From Alphaproteobacteria bacterium (GTDB lineage Bacteria; Pseudomonadota; Alphaproteobacteria; Rhizobiales; Xanthobacteraceae), in contig VBAH01000047.1 of NCBI GenBank assembly GCA_005884685.1, positions 1 to 39,661 of the forward strand: a DNA stretch of 39,661 nucleotides, written 5' to 3'. A model generated the notes under the pieces. That model ran no database searches. It saw nothing but the letters and a program-made list of their open reading frames with translations, and had not been told where the DNA came from. The translations under genes and the position numbers were made by a program. This document shows positions 1-9,131 of the stretch, piece by piece. The first letter of the stretch is position 1; each line of letters opens with the position of its first letter.

Positions 1-508
1 CGAGCCGCATTAAGGACAGGGCGCGCAAGGTCGCGCTCACCGTCAATGCCGACGATGCGCTGTTGGAAAATATCGTCGCAGCTCTGAAGCCCGACATGTT
101 GCAGCTTCACGGTCATGAGACGCCCGAGCGGGTCGCTGCGGTGCGCGAGCGCTTCGGCCTGCCGGTGATGAAGGTGCTCGCGATCGAGACCAAATCCGAT
201 CTCGCGGCAGTCCCAAACTACACGAACGTCGCCGACCGCCTGCTGTTCGATGCGCGGCCGCCGTGCGGGGCGACACGGCCGGGCGGGCTCGGCAAGCCGT
301 TCGACTGGCACTTGCTGGAAAACCTGAACCTGTCAATTCCTTTCATGCTGTCCGGTGGCCTGCATGCCGGAAACGTCGCCGAAGCGCTGCGCTTTACGCG
401 CGCACCCGGTGTCGATGTCTCGTCCGGCGTCGAGAGCGCGCCGGGCGTGAAGGACCCGGACAAAATCCGCGCCTTCATTCGCGCGGCCCGCTCCGCTAAA
501 GTGCCGGC

Positions 509-512
<4 letters not shown>
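1..512 (+). CDS. trpF: Phosphoribosylanthranilate isomerase TrpF, 5' truncated
   Basis: The product isomerises N-(5'-phosphoribosyl)anthranilate to the carboxyphenylamino-deoxyribulose phosphate in tryptophan synthesis. The reading frame is open from base 3 and begins outside the window; 169 C-terminal residues are visible. Family signatures of the TIM barrel are present: the LQLHGHE strand, a LLFDARPP segment, the FDWHLL stretch, PFMLSGGL, and a phosphate-binding VDVSSGVES motif close to the C-terminus. The stop TGA overlaps the trpB ATG (ATGA at 509-512), so translation is probably coupled. The assignment is firm from the motifs and from the following trpB and trpA; only the N-terminal part and the promoter are missing. 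Confidence 0.95.
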
Positions 513-1722
<1,210 letters not shown>

Positions 1723-1726
<4 letters not shown>

Positions 1727-1965
1727 GTTTCCTCGACGACCGCCAGAAGCGCACCGGCTGGCTGCTGATCGTTATTTCGGCGCTCTACATCGTCTGGTTC
1801 TTTAAGGTGCGGCTGCTCGCAGAAGGTCTGCCGATCGAGAGGCGGGAGTGGATCTATTTCATCGGCATGAGCGTCTGCCTCATGCTGGGTACAGCCAACG
1901 TCCGCATGGCCGCGCTGCGCGACGAAAAGCGCAAGCTTCAAGAGTCGAACAAGAAATCCGCATGA
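1723..1965 (+). CDS. Small two-helix membrane protein between trpB and trpA
   Basis: An 80-residue protein of unknown function. It starts at GTG 1723, overlapping the trpB stop, and its TGA overlaps the trpA ATG (ATGA at 1962-1965). Both junctions therefore suggest translational coupling. Two hydrophobic stretches are visible, at about residues 11-28 ([16 protein letters not shown]) and 43-59 ([16 protein letters not shown]). They are separated by a charged loop and followed by a strongly basic and polar tail, probably cytoplasmic. No enzymatic motif is recognised. The tight overlaps and clean hydrophobic pattern argue for a real gene. Its operon position could point to tryptophan or aromatic metabolism, or it may simply hitch-hike in the operon; this is inference. 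Confidence 0.8.
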
Positions 1966-2789
1966 CCACCCGTATCGACCAGCGCTTTGCCGCGCTCAGA
2001 CGCGAACGGCGTGCCGCGCTCGTCACGTTCATCACGGCGGGCGATCCCGACAGCGAGACGTCGCTCGCGATCGCGAAGGCTCTGCCGGCGGCCGGTGCCG
2101 ACGTGATCGAACTCGGTATGCCGTTCACCGATCCGATGGCGGACGGGCCTGCCGTGCAGGCGGCCGGCGTGCGCGCGCTCAAGGCCGGGCAGACGATGCG
2201 CAAGACACTCGCGATGGTGCGGGATTTTCGCAAGGGCGACGCCGCGACGCCGATCGTGCTGATGGGCTACTACAATCCGATTTACATCTACGGGGTCGAG
2301 AAGTTTCTCGTTGATGCGAAGGCTGCCGGCGTCGACGGGCTGATCGTGGTCGATCTGCCGCCTGAGGAAGACGAGGAGCTGTGCCTGCCGGCGCTCAAGG
2401 CCGGGCTCAACTTTATCCGCCTCGCGACGCCGACGACCGACGACAAGCGACTGCCGGCCGTGTTGGCGAACACCTCAGGCTTTGTCTACTACGTGTCGAT
2501 CACCGGCATCACGGGCGCGGCCGCGGCCGATCCCGCCAAGGTCAAAGATGCGGTCGCGCGCATCAAGCGCCACACCGAGCTCCCAGTCGCGGTCGGCTTC
2601 GGGGTGCGCAATGCCGAGCAGGCGCGCGCGATTGCCGAAGGGGCCGATGGCGTGGTGGTCGGTTCGGCGCTGGTCGAGGCGGTGCGCCAAAGCCTCGACG
2701 AGCCCGGCAAGGCGACCGCCGCGACCGTGAAGGCGGTGACCGATCTGGTGGCGCAGCTGGCGGCGGGGGTGCGGGCGGCGCGGAAATAA
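1962..2789 (+). CDS. trpA: Tryptophan synthase alpha chain
   Basis: The product cleaves indole-3-glycerol phosphate to indole, which is channelled to TrpB. The protein has 275 residues, normal for the family. The reading frame is open further upstream, but the ATG at 1962 gives the canonical N-terminus ([12 protein letters not shown]) and overlaps the preceding stop. Signature motifs are [11 protein letters not shown], the catalytic glutamate in [17 protein letters not shown], the catalytic aspartate in [21 protein letters not shown], and the phosphate-binding VGFGV and GVVVGSALV loops. It ends the trp operon segment; the next gene is convergent and lies beyond a palindromic repeat. Confidence 0.97.
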   Translation: MTTRIDQRFAALRRERRAALVTFITAGDPDSETSLAIAKALPAAGADVIELGMPFTDPMADGPAVQAAGVRALKAGQTMRKTLAMVRDFRKGDAATPIVLMGYYNPIYIYGVEKFLVDAKAAGVDGLIVVDLPPEEDEELCLPALKAGLNFIRLATPTTDDKRLPAVLANTSGFVYYVSITGITGAAAADPAKVKDAVARIKRHTELPVAVGFGVRNAEQARAIAEGADGVVVGSALVEAVRQSLDEPGKATAATVKAVTDLVAQLAAGVRAARK

Positions 2790-2797
2790 CCCTCATT

Positions 2798-2885
2798 CGT
2801 CATCGCCGGGCTTGTTCCGGCGATCCCGCTTAGGCTCGCTCTGCTCACCTTATCGGGGTGCCCGGCACAAGGCCGGGCACGACGA
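2798..2885. repeat. Palindromic intergenic repeat between trpA and the binding-protein gene
   Basis: Two hairpins lie between the convergent genes. One has 8-bp arms at 2802-2809 and 2817-2824 (ATCGCCGG / CCGGCGAT). The other has 9-bp arms at 2858-2866 and 2872-2880 (GTGCCCGGC / GCCGGGCAC). Short outer arms, TCGTC and GACGA, close the element. The arrangement looks like the multicopy palindromic repeats common in Bradyrhizobium-type genomes and may also act as a bidirectional transcription stop. Confidence 0.7.
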
Positions 2886-2891
2886 GAGGGC

Positions 2892-3836
2892 CTACCGCGG
2901 CGGAATCTGAATCAGCTCCGCCAGCTGCTCCTTGGTCAGCTCGCTCGCGGTGAATTTCAGCGCCACTGCGTCCTTCACGATCATCTCGAGCCCGACGATC
3001 TTGTCCGGCTCGATCGCGGGCGGCGGGAAGAAATCGTCGCGCGTGCGCTTCGCCTTCGCCTCGGTGATGCCGAGCCAGTCGGCGTAGACCTTCAGCAGCG
3101 CCGGGTCCTTGTACATGGCATCGACCGTCTCGCGGTACGCCTTCATGTAGCGGACGACGACGTCCTTGTGCTGCGTCAGGTAATCGGCATTCGCGATATT
3201 CAGCCGCACGGTCTGGCCGCGGAACACGTCGGCGTCGCTGCCGCTCGCAATGATGCGGATATCGCCCTTGTCGAGCTGGTCGAGCCCGAACGGCGGCGCC
3301 GCCCAGCCGACATCGACCTGCCCTGACATCACGGCGGTGAGGTTCGCGGCCGGCCCGCCCATCGCGGTCGGCTTGGCCTTCAGCTGATACTGCTGCATGA
3401 ACGCCTGCACGATGCCGTGCGTCGAGGAGCCGTTGGTCGAGTAGGCGAGCGTCTTGCCGTCGGTATCCTTGAGCGACTTGATCGGCGAGTCCGCCTTCAC
3501 ATACCAGTAGAGATCTTTCGCGCCGGTGGTCTCGGCCGCGATCACGCGCACCGGCGCGCCCTTGGAATAGGCACCGAGCACACCCATTACGCCGGCTGCG
3601 ATGCCGAGATCGACGCTGCCCGAGATCACCGCCTGCTGCGTTTCGCCCGCGCCCTGCGTGTAGACGATTTCGAGCACGAGCCCGTGCTTCTTGAAGATGC
3701 CGGCGCGCTGACCGACCTCGGAGACGGACGTGTCCCAGTTGCCGCGCTGGCCGACCGCGAGCTTGACGGTATCTTCGGCCGATGCGCTGCTCCCGAGCAA
3801 CGCGACCGCCAACGCTGCCGCAACCATCGTTCTCAT
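2892..3836 (-). CDS. ABC transporter substrate-binding protein, TauA/NMT1-like
   Basis: A predicted periplasmic solute receptor of 314 residues. The open frame runs further upstream through a repeat, but the ATG at 3836 is preceded by a good GGGAGA ribosome site. It also begins a clear signal peptide (MRTMVAAALAVALLGSSASA, cleavage before EDTVKL). The mature part has features of the SsuA/TauA/NMT1 family: an early GQRGNWDTSV ligand loop, GIFKKHGL, the AVISGSVDLGIA hinge region and a later MSGQVDVGWAAPP. Relatives bind sulfonates, nitrate, pyrimidine precursors or aromatic acids. No permease or ATPase gene lies nearby, so any transporter partners are elsewhere. The Rieske oxygenase upstream on the same strand suggests an aromatic ligand, as inference only. 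Confidence 0.85.
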   Translation of the reverse strand: MRTMVAAALAVALLGSSASAEDTVKLAVGQRGNWDTSVSEVGQRAGIFKKHGLVLEIVYTQGAGETQQAVISGSVDLGIAAGVMGVLGAYSKGAPVRVIAAETTGAKDLYWYVKADSPIKSLKDTDGKTLAYSTNGSSTHGIVQAFMQQYQLKAKPTAMGGPAANLTAVMSGQVDVGWAAPPFGLDQLDKGDIRIIASGSDADVFRGQTVRLNIANADYLTQHKDVVVRYMKAYRETVDAMYKDPALLKVYADWLGITEAKAKRTRDDFFPPPAIEPDKIVGLEMIVKDAVALKFTASELTKEQLAELIQIPPR

Positions 3837-3867
3837 CAAGTTTCTCCCAGGTTCCGTCGTTGTTGTT

Positions 3868-3967
3868 CGCTCATTCCCGCGCCAGCGGAACCCCCTCCCT
3901 TTATCCCTCCCCGCAAGCGGGGGAGGGTAGGGTGGGGGTGGATGCCCGCCTGCGCGGGCATGAGCGG
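3868..3967. repeat. Palindromic intergenic repeat, copy 1 of a family also at 31898-32005
   Basis: The element is bounded by inverted CGCTCAT and ATGAGCG ends. It contains a CCCTCCCC/GGGGAGGG hairpin and a GATGCCCGC...GCGGGCAT hairpin. It closely matches the element at 31898-32005, including the GGGGGAGGGTAGGGTGGGGG segment, so this is a multicopy family. It lies between the Rieske oxygenase and binding-protein genes, both read leftward, and reaches to within about 10 bp of the oxygenase stop. Confidence 0.8.
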
Positions 3968-3976
3968 AATTTGCCG

Positions 3977-5266
3977 TCAGGCGACCCGCTCGCGCGGCGC
4001 CTCGCTCCCCCCGCCGAGGGTACGCCAATTTACGGTTTTGGGTACAACACCTTCGTAGGAGCTAATGGTCGCATGCGGGATGCGCGGGCTGGTCGAGCCG
4101 ATCGCCGGCCCCCCGTTCTGCATCTGCCGCGCCGCCTCGACCATCAGGCGGCGGAACGCCGCGACCGCCACGTCGCTCGCGCCGAGGCGCTCGACCGTGC
4201 GGTCGCTGATCGGCCCCATGCCTTCCCACATCGCGATATCCTGATTGGGAATGCCCGCAATCCCGGTGAAATTTCCCACCTTCATCGCGGCGCGGTCCTG
4301 CAGGTAATCGTTCGCGCGCGTGCGTATGCCGTTGAAGTCCGCATCCACGTCGACGCCCCATTGCAACACGTTGAACCTGCGCCATGTGTCAGGGTCGATG
4401 CCGGGCTTGTCGGCGCCGTTCCATGCGATGAAGTAGAACATCGTGGTCTCGTCGTCCTCGGGCGTCAGCAGGGTCGCGACGTTGTGGACGTTGTTCGGCG
4501 GGATCAGCGCGGTGAACGGCGCGATGTAGACGGTGGTGCGGATGTAATCGTGCGTCGCCTCGTTCTGGATCGGGCGGCGGATCGCCGCGTAGCGGAAGCC
4601 GTAGGAGGTGCGCTCGATCTGGAAGCGCGGCGCCTTGTCGGTCGAGGGGCGCAGCCAGTTCGCTTCGGTCGCTTTCGCGCCGTCGACCTGCGCCGGGACC
4701 ATGTCGGAGGAATGCAGACTCGACGAATGCGCCGAATCGATCTGCCCTTCCAGGATCTGCGCCCAGTTGCAGCGCACGCGCACTTTCGTCGCGGAGACGC
4801 GCGCGTCGGGCGTCGGCGCGAATGCGGGCGGCTCGAACGCCGGCATCTCGTCGGCCGGTCCCATGTAGCACCACACGAAGCCGCCGGCTTCGCGCGCCGG
4901 ATAGGCCTTGTGCTTCACGCGCTGCGTGATGTTGCTTTCGGCGGGCTCCGAGGCCATCTCGACCACGTTGCCCTCCACGTCGAACTTCCAGCCGTGATAG
5001 AGGCAGCGCAGCCCGCACTCCTCATTGCGTGCATAGAGGAGCGAGGCGCGGCGGTGCGAGCAGTACTCGTCGAGCACGCCGAGGCGGCCCTTGGTGTCGC
5101 GGAAGACCACGAGGTTCTCGCCGAGCAGGCGCACGCGCCTGGGCGCGCCGTCGGGCTCGCCGACTTCCTCGGACAGGCATGCGGCGATCCAGTGGCGGCG
5201 CATGATCGCCCCCATGGGCGCCTCGCCGGTTACGCGGCAGAGCAGATCGTTTTCTTCCGGAGTCAT
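3977..5266 (-). CDS. Rieske aromatic ring-hydroxylating dioxygenase alpha subunit, phthalate-4,5-dioxygenase-like
   Basis: A 429-residue oxygenase component, probably adding O2 to an aromatic acid. The Rieske [2Fe-2S] ligands are visible as C69, H71, C88 and H91 (YCSHRRAS and CLYHGWKFD). The mononuclear iron site is D177, H180 and H185 in IDSAHSSSLH; an acidic ligand is probably in the later NQDIAMWEGMG segment. The N-terminus and overall layout resemble the phthalate 4,5-dioxygenase group, which pairs with a separate reductase. No reductase or ferredoxin gene is present here. The start ATG follows a GAGGAAAC ribosome site. The divergent neighbour is a Gfo/Idh dehydrogenase of the kind that follows this oxygenase in phthalate pathways. 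The exact substrate cannot be read from the sequence. Confidence 0.88.
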   Translation of the reverse strand: MTPEENDLLCRVTGEAPMGAIMRRHWIAACLSEEVGEPDGAPRRVRLLGENLVVFRDTKGRLGVLDEYCSHRRASLLYARNEECGLRCLYHGWKFDVEGNVVEMASEPAESNITQRVKHKAYPAREAGGFVWCYMGPADEMPAFEPPAFAPTPDARVSATKVRVRCNWAQILEGQIDSAHSSSLHSSDMVPAQVDGAKATEANWLRPSTDKAPRFQIERTSYGFRYAAIRRPIQNEATHDYIRTTVYIAPFTALIPPNNVHNVATLLTPEDDETTMFYFIAWNGADKPGIDPDTWRRFNVLQWGVDVDADFNGIRTRANDYLQDRAAMKVGNFTGIAGIPNQDIAMWEGMGPISDRTVERLGASDVAVAAFRRLMVEAARQMQNGGPAIGSTSPRIPHATISSYEGVVPKTVNWRTLGGGSEAPRERVA

Positions 5267-5343
5267 GTTTCCTCGCGCGGCGCATTCCTCGATAGTGGGA
5301 CCAGTCTAATGAGTGGACGCTGAGGCGTCGAGTTGGGGGAACC

Positions 5344-6543
5344 TTGAGGACACTGCGCATCGGCGTCGCCGGGCTCGGCCGCGCATTCACCGTCATGCTG
5401 CCGACGTTCGTGCGCGATTCCCGGGTCGTGCTGGTGGCCGCTGCGGACCCGCGCGCCGAGGCGCGGACGCGCTTCGCGAAGGATTTTTCCGCGCAGATCT
5501 ATGCCACGGTCGAGGAACTTTGCGCCGATCCGGCGGTCGAGATCGTCTATGTGGCGACGCCCCATCAGCACCATGCGCGTCACGCGGCTCTGGCCGCGCA
5601 GCACGGCAAGCACCTGCTGGTCGAAAAGCCGATGGCGCTCACGCTGAACGACTGCGCTGCGATGATCGAAGCGGCGAAGCTGGCCGATGTGCAATTGATC
5701 GTCGGCCACAGTCATTCCTTCGATGCGCCGATCTTGCGCACGCGCGAACTGATCGCGCGTGGCGATTACGGCGCCGTGCGCATGATGGCGGCGTTCAACT
5801 ACACGGATTTTCTCTACCGCCCGCGCCGCCCCGAAGAGCTCGACACCGCACAAGGCGGCGGTGCCGTGTTCAATCAGGCGGCGCACCAGGTCGATATCGT
5901 GCGCCTGCTCGGCGGAGGGCTGGTGAAGACGGTGCGTGCCGCGACCGGTGCATGGGACGCGGCGCGCCCCACGGAGGGCGCCTACGCGGCGCTGCTCACC
6001 TTCGAAAACGGCGCATTCGCCTCGCTCACCTACGGCGGCTACGGTCATTTCGATTCGGATGAATTTGCCGGATGGATCGGCGAAATGGGGCAGGCAAAGC
6101 GGCCCTATGTGCGCAAGCCACAGCACTTCGCGAACGCCGCAGAGGAAACTGCATTCAAGAATGCGCGCAACTACGGCGGCGCTGCCTACCAGCCGCCTGC
6201 CGAAGAACAATTGTCGCACCAGCATTTCGGCACGGTCATCGTGAGTTGCGAGCGCGCCGAGCTGCGTGCGATGCCGAACGGCGTGCTGATCTACCAGGAC
6301 GGCGCGGCGCGGCTCGATCCACTCCTGCCGCCGCGCGTGCCGCGCGCCGAAGTCATCGACGAGCTTTATGCTGCGGTCGCTGAAGGCATTCCGCCGCGGC
6401 ACGACGGCGCGTGGGCGATGGCGACCTTGGAAGTCTGCCACGCCATCCTGCAATCGGCGCGCGAGGGAAGGGACATTGCGCTTCGGCATCAGGTGGCAAT
6501 TGCTGTCATCCCGGCCGAGCGGAGCGAGCGCCCGGACCCATGA
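5344..6543 (+). CDS. Gfo/Idh/MocA family oxidoreductase, dihydrodiol-dehydrogenase-like
   Basis: A 399-residue NAD(P)-dependent dehydrogenase. The Rossmann motif GVAGLGRAF lies near residues 7-15 and the family EKP motif at 94-96 (LLVEKPMA). GGGAVFNQAAHQVDIVRLLGG carries the expected catalytic histidine region. Pht4, the phthalate dihydrodiol dehydrogenase of pseudomonads, belongs to this family, and the divergent Rieske oxygenase supports such a role; this is inference. The start is TTG 5344 after a GGGGGA ribosome site; no ATG fits better. The last dozen or so residues (VIPAERSERPDP) are encoded by the palindromic repeat that follows, which supplies the stop codon, so the C-terminus has been replaced or extended by a repeat. 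Confidence 0.85.
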   Translation: MRTLRIGVAGLGRAFTVMLPTFVRDSRVVLVAAADPRAEARTRFAKDFSAQIYATVEELCADPAVEIVYVATPHQHHARHAALAAQHGKHLLVEKPMALTLNDCAAMIEAAKLADVQLIVGHSHSFDAPILRTRELIARGDYGAVRMMAAFNYTDFLYRPRRPEELDTAQGGGAVFNQAAHQVDIVRLLGGGLVKTVRAATGAWDAARPTEGAYAALLTFENGAFASLTYGGYGHFDSDEFAGWIGEMGQAKRPYVRKPQHFANAAEETAFKNARNYGGAAYQPPAEEQLSHQHFGTVIVSCERAELRAMPNGVLIYQDGAARLDPLLPPRVPRAEVIDELYAAVAEGIPPRHDGAWAMATLEVCHAILQSAREGRDIALRHQVAIAVIPAERSERPDP

Positions 6544-6611
6544 AACACCGGCCTGAAAAGCCGGGTTAGATGGGTCCCGGATAGCCGCTTTCGCGGCTTC
6601 CGGGATGACAG
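6503..6611. repeat. Palindromic repeat that supplies the end of the preceding gene
   Basis: A 109-bp element with perfect 12-bp ends (CTGTCATCCCGG at 6503-6514, CCGGGATGACAG at 6600-6611). Nested inside are near-perfect CCCGGACCCA/TGGGTCCCGG arms (6531-6540, 6571-6580), a CCGGC/GCCGG hairpin and an AGCCGC-TTTC-GCGGCT hairpin at 6583-6598. The Gfo/Idh gene runs through the left arm and stops inside the element. Confidence 0.85.
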
Positions 6612-6678
6612 TGCAGGGCGGGACGGGCAGTATCAACGCGCCTAGATTTGCCCATCGTTCGGGATTACATCTGCCTTC

Positions 6679-7596
6679 ATGAATTGGCTCACCAGCGTCG
6701 TCCGGCCGAAGATCCGCTCTCTGCTCAAGCGCGAGGTGCCGGAGAACATGTGGATCAAGTGCCCGGAGACCGGGCAGCTTGTGTTCTACAAGGACGTCGA
6801 AGCCAACCAGTTCGTCATCCCGTCGTCGAACTACCACATGCGCATGAGCGCCACCGCGCGCCTGAAATCCATGTTCGACGGCGAGAAGTGGCTCGACATC
6901 GGCGTGCCGGAGGTACCAGTCGATCCACTCAAGTTCCGCGACGAGCGCCGCTACTCGGATCGGCTCAAGGATGCCCGCACCAAGACCGGCCTGAACGATG
7001 CGATCAAGCTCGGCTTCGGCAAGCTCGAAGGGGTGGCGGTCGTCATCGGCGTGCAGGACTTCGATTTCATGGGCGGCTCGCTCGGCATGGCTGCGGGCGA
7101 GGCGGTGATCAGGGGCCTGCAGACCGCGGCCGAGAAAGGCACCCCCTTCATCATGTTCGCCGCCTCGGGCGGCGCGCGCATGCAGGAAGGCATCCTCGCG
7201 CTGATGCAGCTTCCGCGCACGACGGTGGCGGTCGAAATGCTGCGCGAGACGAAGAAGCCCTACATCGTGGTGCTGACCAACCCGACCACCGGCGGCGTCA
7301 CGGCCTCCTACGCAATGCTGGGCGACGTGCATCTCGCCGAGCCCGGCGCGCTGATCGGCTTCGCCGGCCCGCGCGTTATCGAGCAGACCATCCGGGAGAA
7401 ATTGCCCGAGGGCTTCCAGCGCGGCGAATATCTGAAAGAGCACGGCATGGTCGATCTGGTGGTGCATCGCCACGAGCTGCGGCCGACCCTGGCGCGACTC
7501 TGCCGCGTGCTGTGCAAGACGCCGGCCGCGGCCGCGCTGCCGGCAGTCGCGACACAAGCCGAGGTTCTGCCCCCGACTGCCGCCGCGGCGGAATGA
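6679..7596 (+). CDS. accD: Acetyl-CoA carboxylase carboxyltransferase beta subunit
   Basis: The product, with AccA, transfers the carboxyl group from biotin to acetyl-CoA to make malonyl-CoA for fatty acid synthesis. The 305 residues show the crotonase-fold carboxyltransferase core, with motifs [37 protein letters not shown] and [15 protein letters not shown]. The N-terminal zinc ribbon found in E. coli AccD is degenerate: only one cysteine (IKCPETG) remains, and the second CxxC is replaced by VIPSSNYH. This seems common in alphaproteobacterial AccD. The C-terminal 30 residues are Ala/Pro-rich. The stop overlaps the folC start (ATGA at 7593-7596). In relatives accD usually follows trpA directly; here a 3.9-kb insert separates them. 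Confidence 0.96.
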   Translation: MNWLTSVVRPKIRSLLKREVPENMWIKCPETGQLVFYKDVEANQFVIPSSNYHMRMSATARLKSMFDGEKWLDIGVPEVPVDPLKFRDERRYSDRLKDARTKTGLNDAIKLGFGKLEGVAVVIGVQDFDFMGGSLGMAAGEAVIRGLQTAAEKGTPFIMFAASGGARMQEGILALMQLPRTTVAVEMLRETKKPYIVVLTNPTTGGVTASYAMLGDVHLAEPGALIGFAGPRVIEQTIREKLPEGFQRGEYLKEHGMVDLVVHRHELRPTLARLCRVLCKTPAAAALPAVATQAEVLPPTAAAAE

Positions 7597-8921
7597 CGCT
7601 CGCGTCCATGACTCCCGTCGATTCGATTCTGGCGCGCCTGCTGGCGCTGCATCCCAAGCGCATCGACCTGACGCTTGCGCGCATCGAGCGCGTCCTGGAG
7701 CGGCTTGGCTCTCCGCAGCGGCGCGTGCCGCCGGTCATTCATGTGGCCGGAACCAACGGCAAGGGCTCGACCATCGCGTTCCTGCGCGCGATGCTGGAGG
7801 CCGCGGGCAAGAGCGTCCACGTGTACACCTCGCCGAATCTCGTGCGCATCAACGAGCGTTTCCGCCTCGGCGCGCCCGGCGGCGGCGTGCTGGTCTCGGA
7901 CGAGGAGCTTGCCGATGCATTGGCCGAATGCGAGCGCGCCAACGGCGACGCACCGATCACGATCTTCGAGATCGAGACCGCCGCGGCCTTCGTGCTGTTC
8001 GCGCGCCATCCCGCGGACATGCTGCTGCTCGAAGTCGGCCTCGGCGGACGGCTCGACGCGACCAATGTGATGGAGCGCCCGCTCGCGAGCGTCGTGACGC
8101 CGGTATCGATGGATCACATCGAGTTCCTCGGCGACACGATCGAGAAGATCGCTGCCGAGAAGGCCGGCATTTTCCGCGCCGCCGTGCCGGCCGTGATCGC
8201 GCCGCAGACGGAGGCCGTGTCGCGCGTGCTCGAGCGCCACGCCGAAAAAGCGCGCGCGCCCCTGCATGCCGCCGGCCAGCAGTGGCATGCGGGCGTGGAG
8301 CACGGCCGCCTCGTCTATCAGGACGATCAGGGCCTGCTCGATCTGCCGCCGCCGAAACTGTTCGGCCGCCATCAATTCGACAATGCCGGGACCGCGATTG
8401 CGGCATTGCGCGCGGCTGGCATCCGCCTGCCTGCGACTGCGATCGAACAGGGCCTGATGCGCGCCGAATGGCCCGCGCGGTTGCAGCGCCTCACCACCGG
8501 CAAGCTGGTTTCGTTCGCGCCCGCGGGCGCGGAGTTGTGGCTCGACGGCGGTCACAATGCCGACGGCGGGCGTGCGATCGCGGCGGCGCTCGGCGACCTG
8601 GAGGAGCGCGTGTCGCGTCCGCTGGTGCTGGTGGTCGGGATGCTCTCGACCAAGGACCACGCGGGCTTCCTGCGCAACTTCACCGGGCTCGTGCGCCGCG
8701 TGTTCGCCGTGCCGATCCATCAGGACAAGGGCGTGCCGGTCGAGGAGATTGCCGCGGCCGCACGCGCGGCCGGCATGCCGGCCGATGCGAGTCCGACCAT
8801 CGAGGAGGCGCTTGCCGCGGCCAGCCGGCTCGGCTTCGATCCGCCGCCGCGCATCCTGATCACCGGCTCGCTCTATCTCGCCGGCGAGGTGCTGGCAGCG
8901 AACGGCACGGAGCTGGTGTAG
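7593..8921 (+). CDS. folC: Bifunctional folylpolyglutamate/dihydrofolate synthase
   Basis: The product adds glutamate to folates and, in many bacteria, to dihydropteroate. The protein has 442 residues from the ATG at 7593, which overlaps the accD stop; a second ATG at 7608 is an alternative start. The ATP-binding P-loop is [11 protein letters not shown]. The mur-ligase-type motifs [29 protein letters not shown] and [20 protein letters not shown] are all present, followed by a C-terminal domain with [12 protein letters not shown]. The accD-folC pair is typical of the group. A palindromic repeat follows the stop. Confidence 0.96.
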   Translation: MTLASMTPVDSILARLLALHPKRIDLTLARIERVLERLGSPQRRVPPVIHVAGTNGKGSTIAFLRAMLEAAGKSVHVYTSPNLVRINERFRLGAPGGGVLVSDEELADALAECERANGDAPITIFEIETAAAFVLFARHPADMLLLEVGLGGRLDATNVMERPLASVVTPVSMDHIEFLGDTIEKIAAEKAGIFRAAVPAVIAPQTEAVSRVLERHAEKARAPLHAAGQQWHAGVEHGRLVYQDDQGLLDLPPPKLFGRHQFDNAGTAIAALRAAGIRLPATAIEQGLMRAEWPARLQRLTTGKLVSFAPAGAELWLDGGHNADGGRAIAAALGDLEERVSRPLVLVVGMLSTKDHAGFLRNFTGLVRRVFAVPIHQDKGVPVEEIAAAARAAGMPADASPTIEEALAAASRLGFDPPPRILITGSLYLAGEVLAANGTELV

Positions 8922-8924
8922 CGG

Positions 8925-9128
8925 GTGTCCCGGGCGCAATGCAGCACCATAGCCAACGCAAGCGTTGGCGTTCTGGACGGCCGCGCAGCGGCCTTGTGGT
9001 GCTGCATTGCAGAACCGGGCCCGCCAGGAACGCCGGAGTTTGTGCGGTCCCGCATCTGCGATGCACCGCAATAGCGCGTCGCAGACGCGCGTAAACGCGC
9101 TGATGGCGCTGCATCGCGTGCGGGACAC
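8925..9128. repeat. Compound palindromic repeat between folC and the ligase gene
   Basis: A roughly 200-bp element with inverted GTGTCCCG/CGGGACAC ends. Inside it are 12-bp arms AATGCAGCACCA/TGGTGCTGCATT, hairpins CCAACGCAAGCGTTGG and GGCCGCGCAGCGGCC, and at 9073-9101 a 29-bp module also found unchanged at 27285-27313. No convincing gene lies in this stretch. It separates two convergent genes. Confidence 0.75.
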
Positions 9129-9131
9129 AGT

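Noticed and set aside
5263..7557. A 764-codon open frame on minus, antisense to the Gfo/Idh gene and accD
   Set aside because: Composition is Arg/His/Ala-rich with no recognisable motif, and the plus-strand genes are clear.
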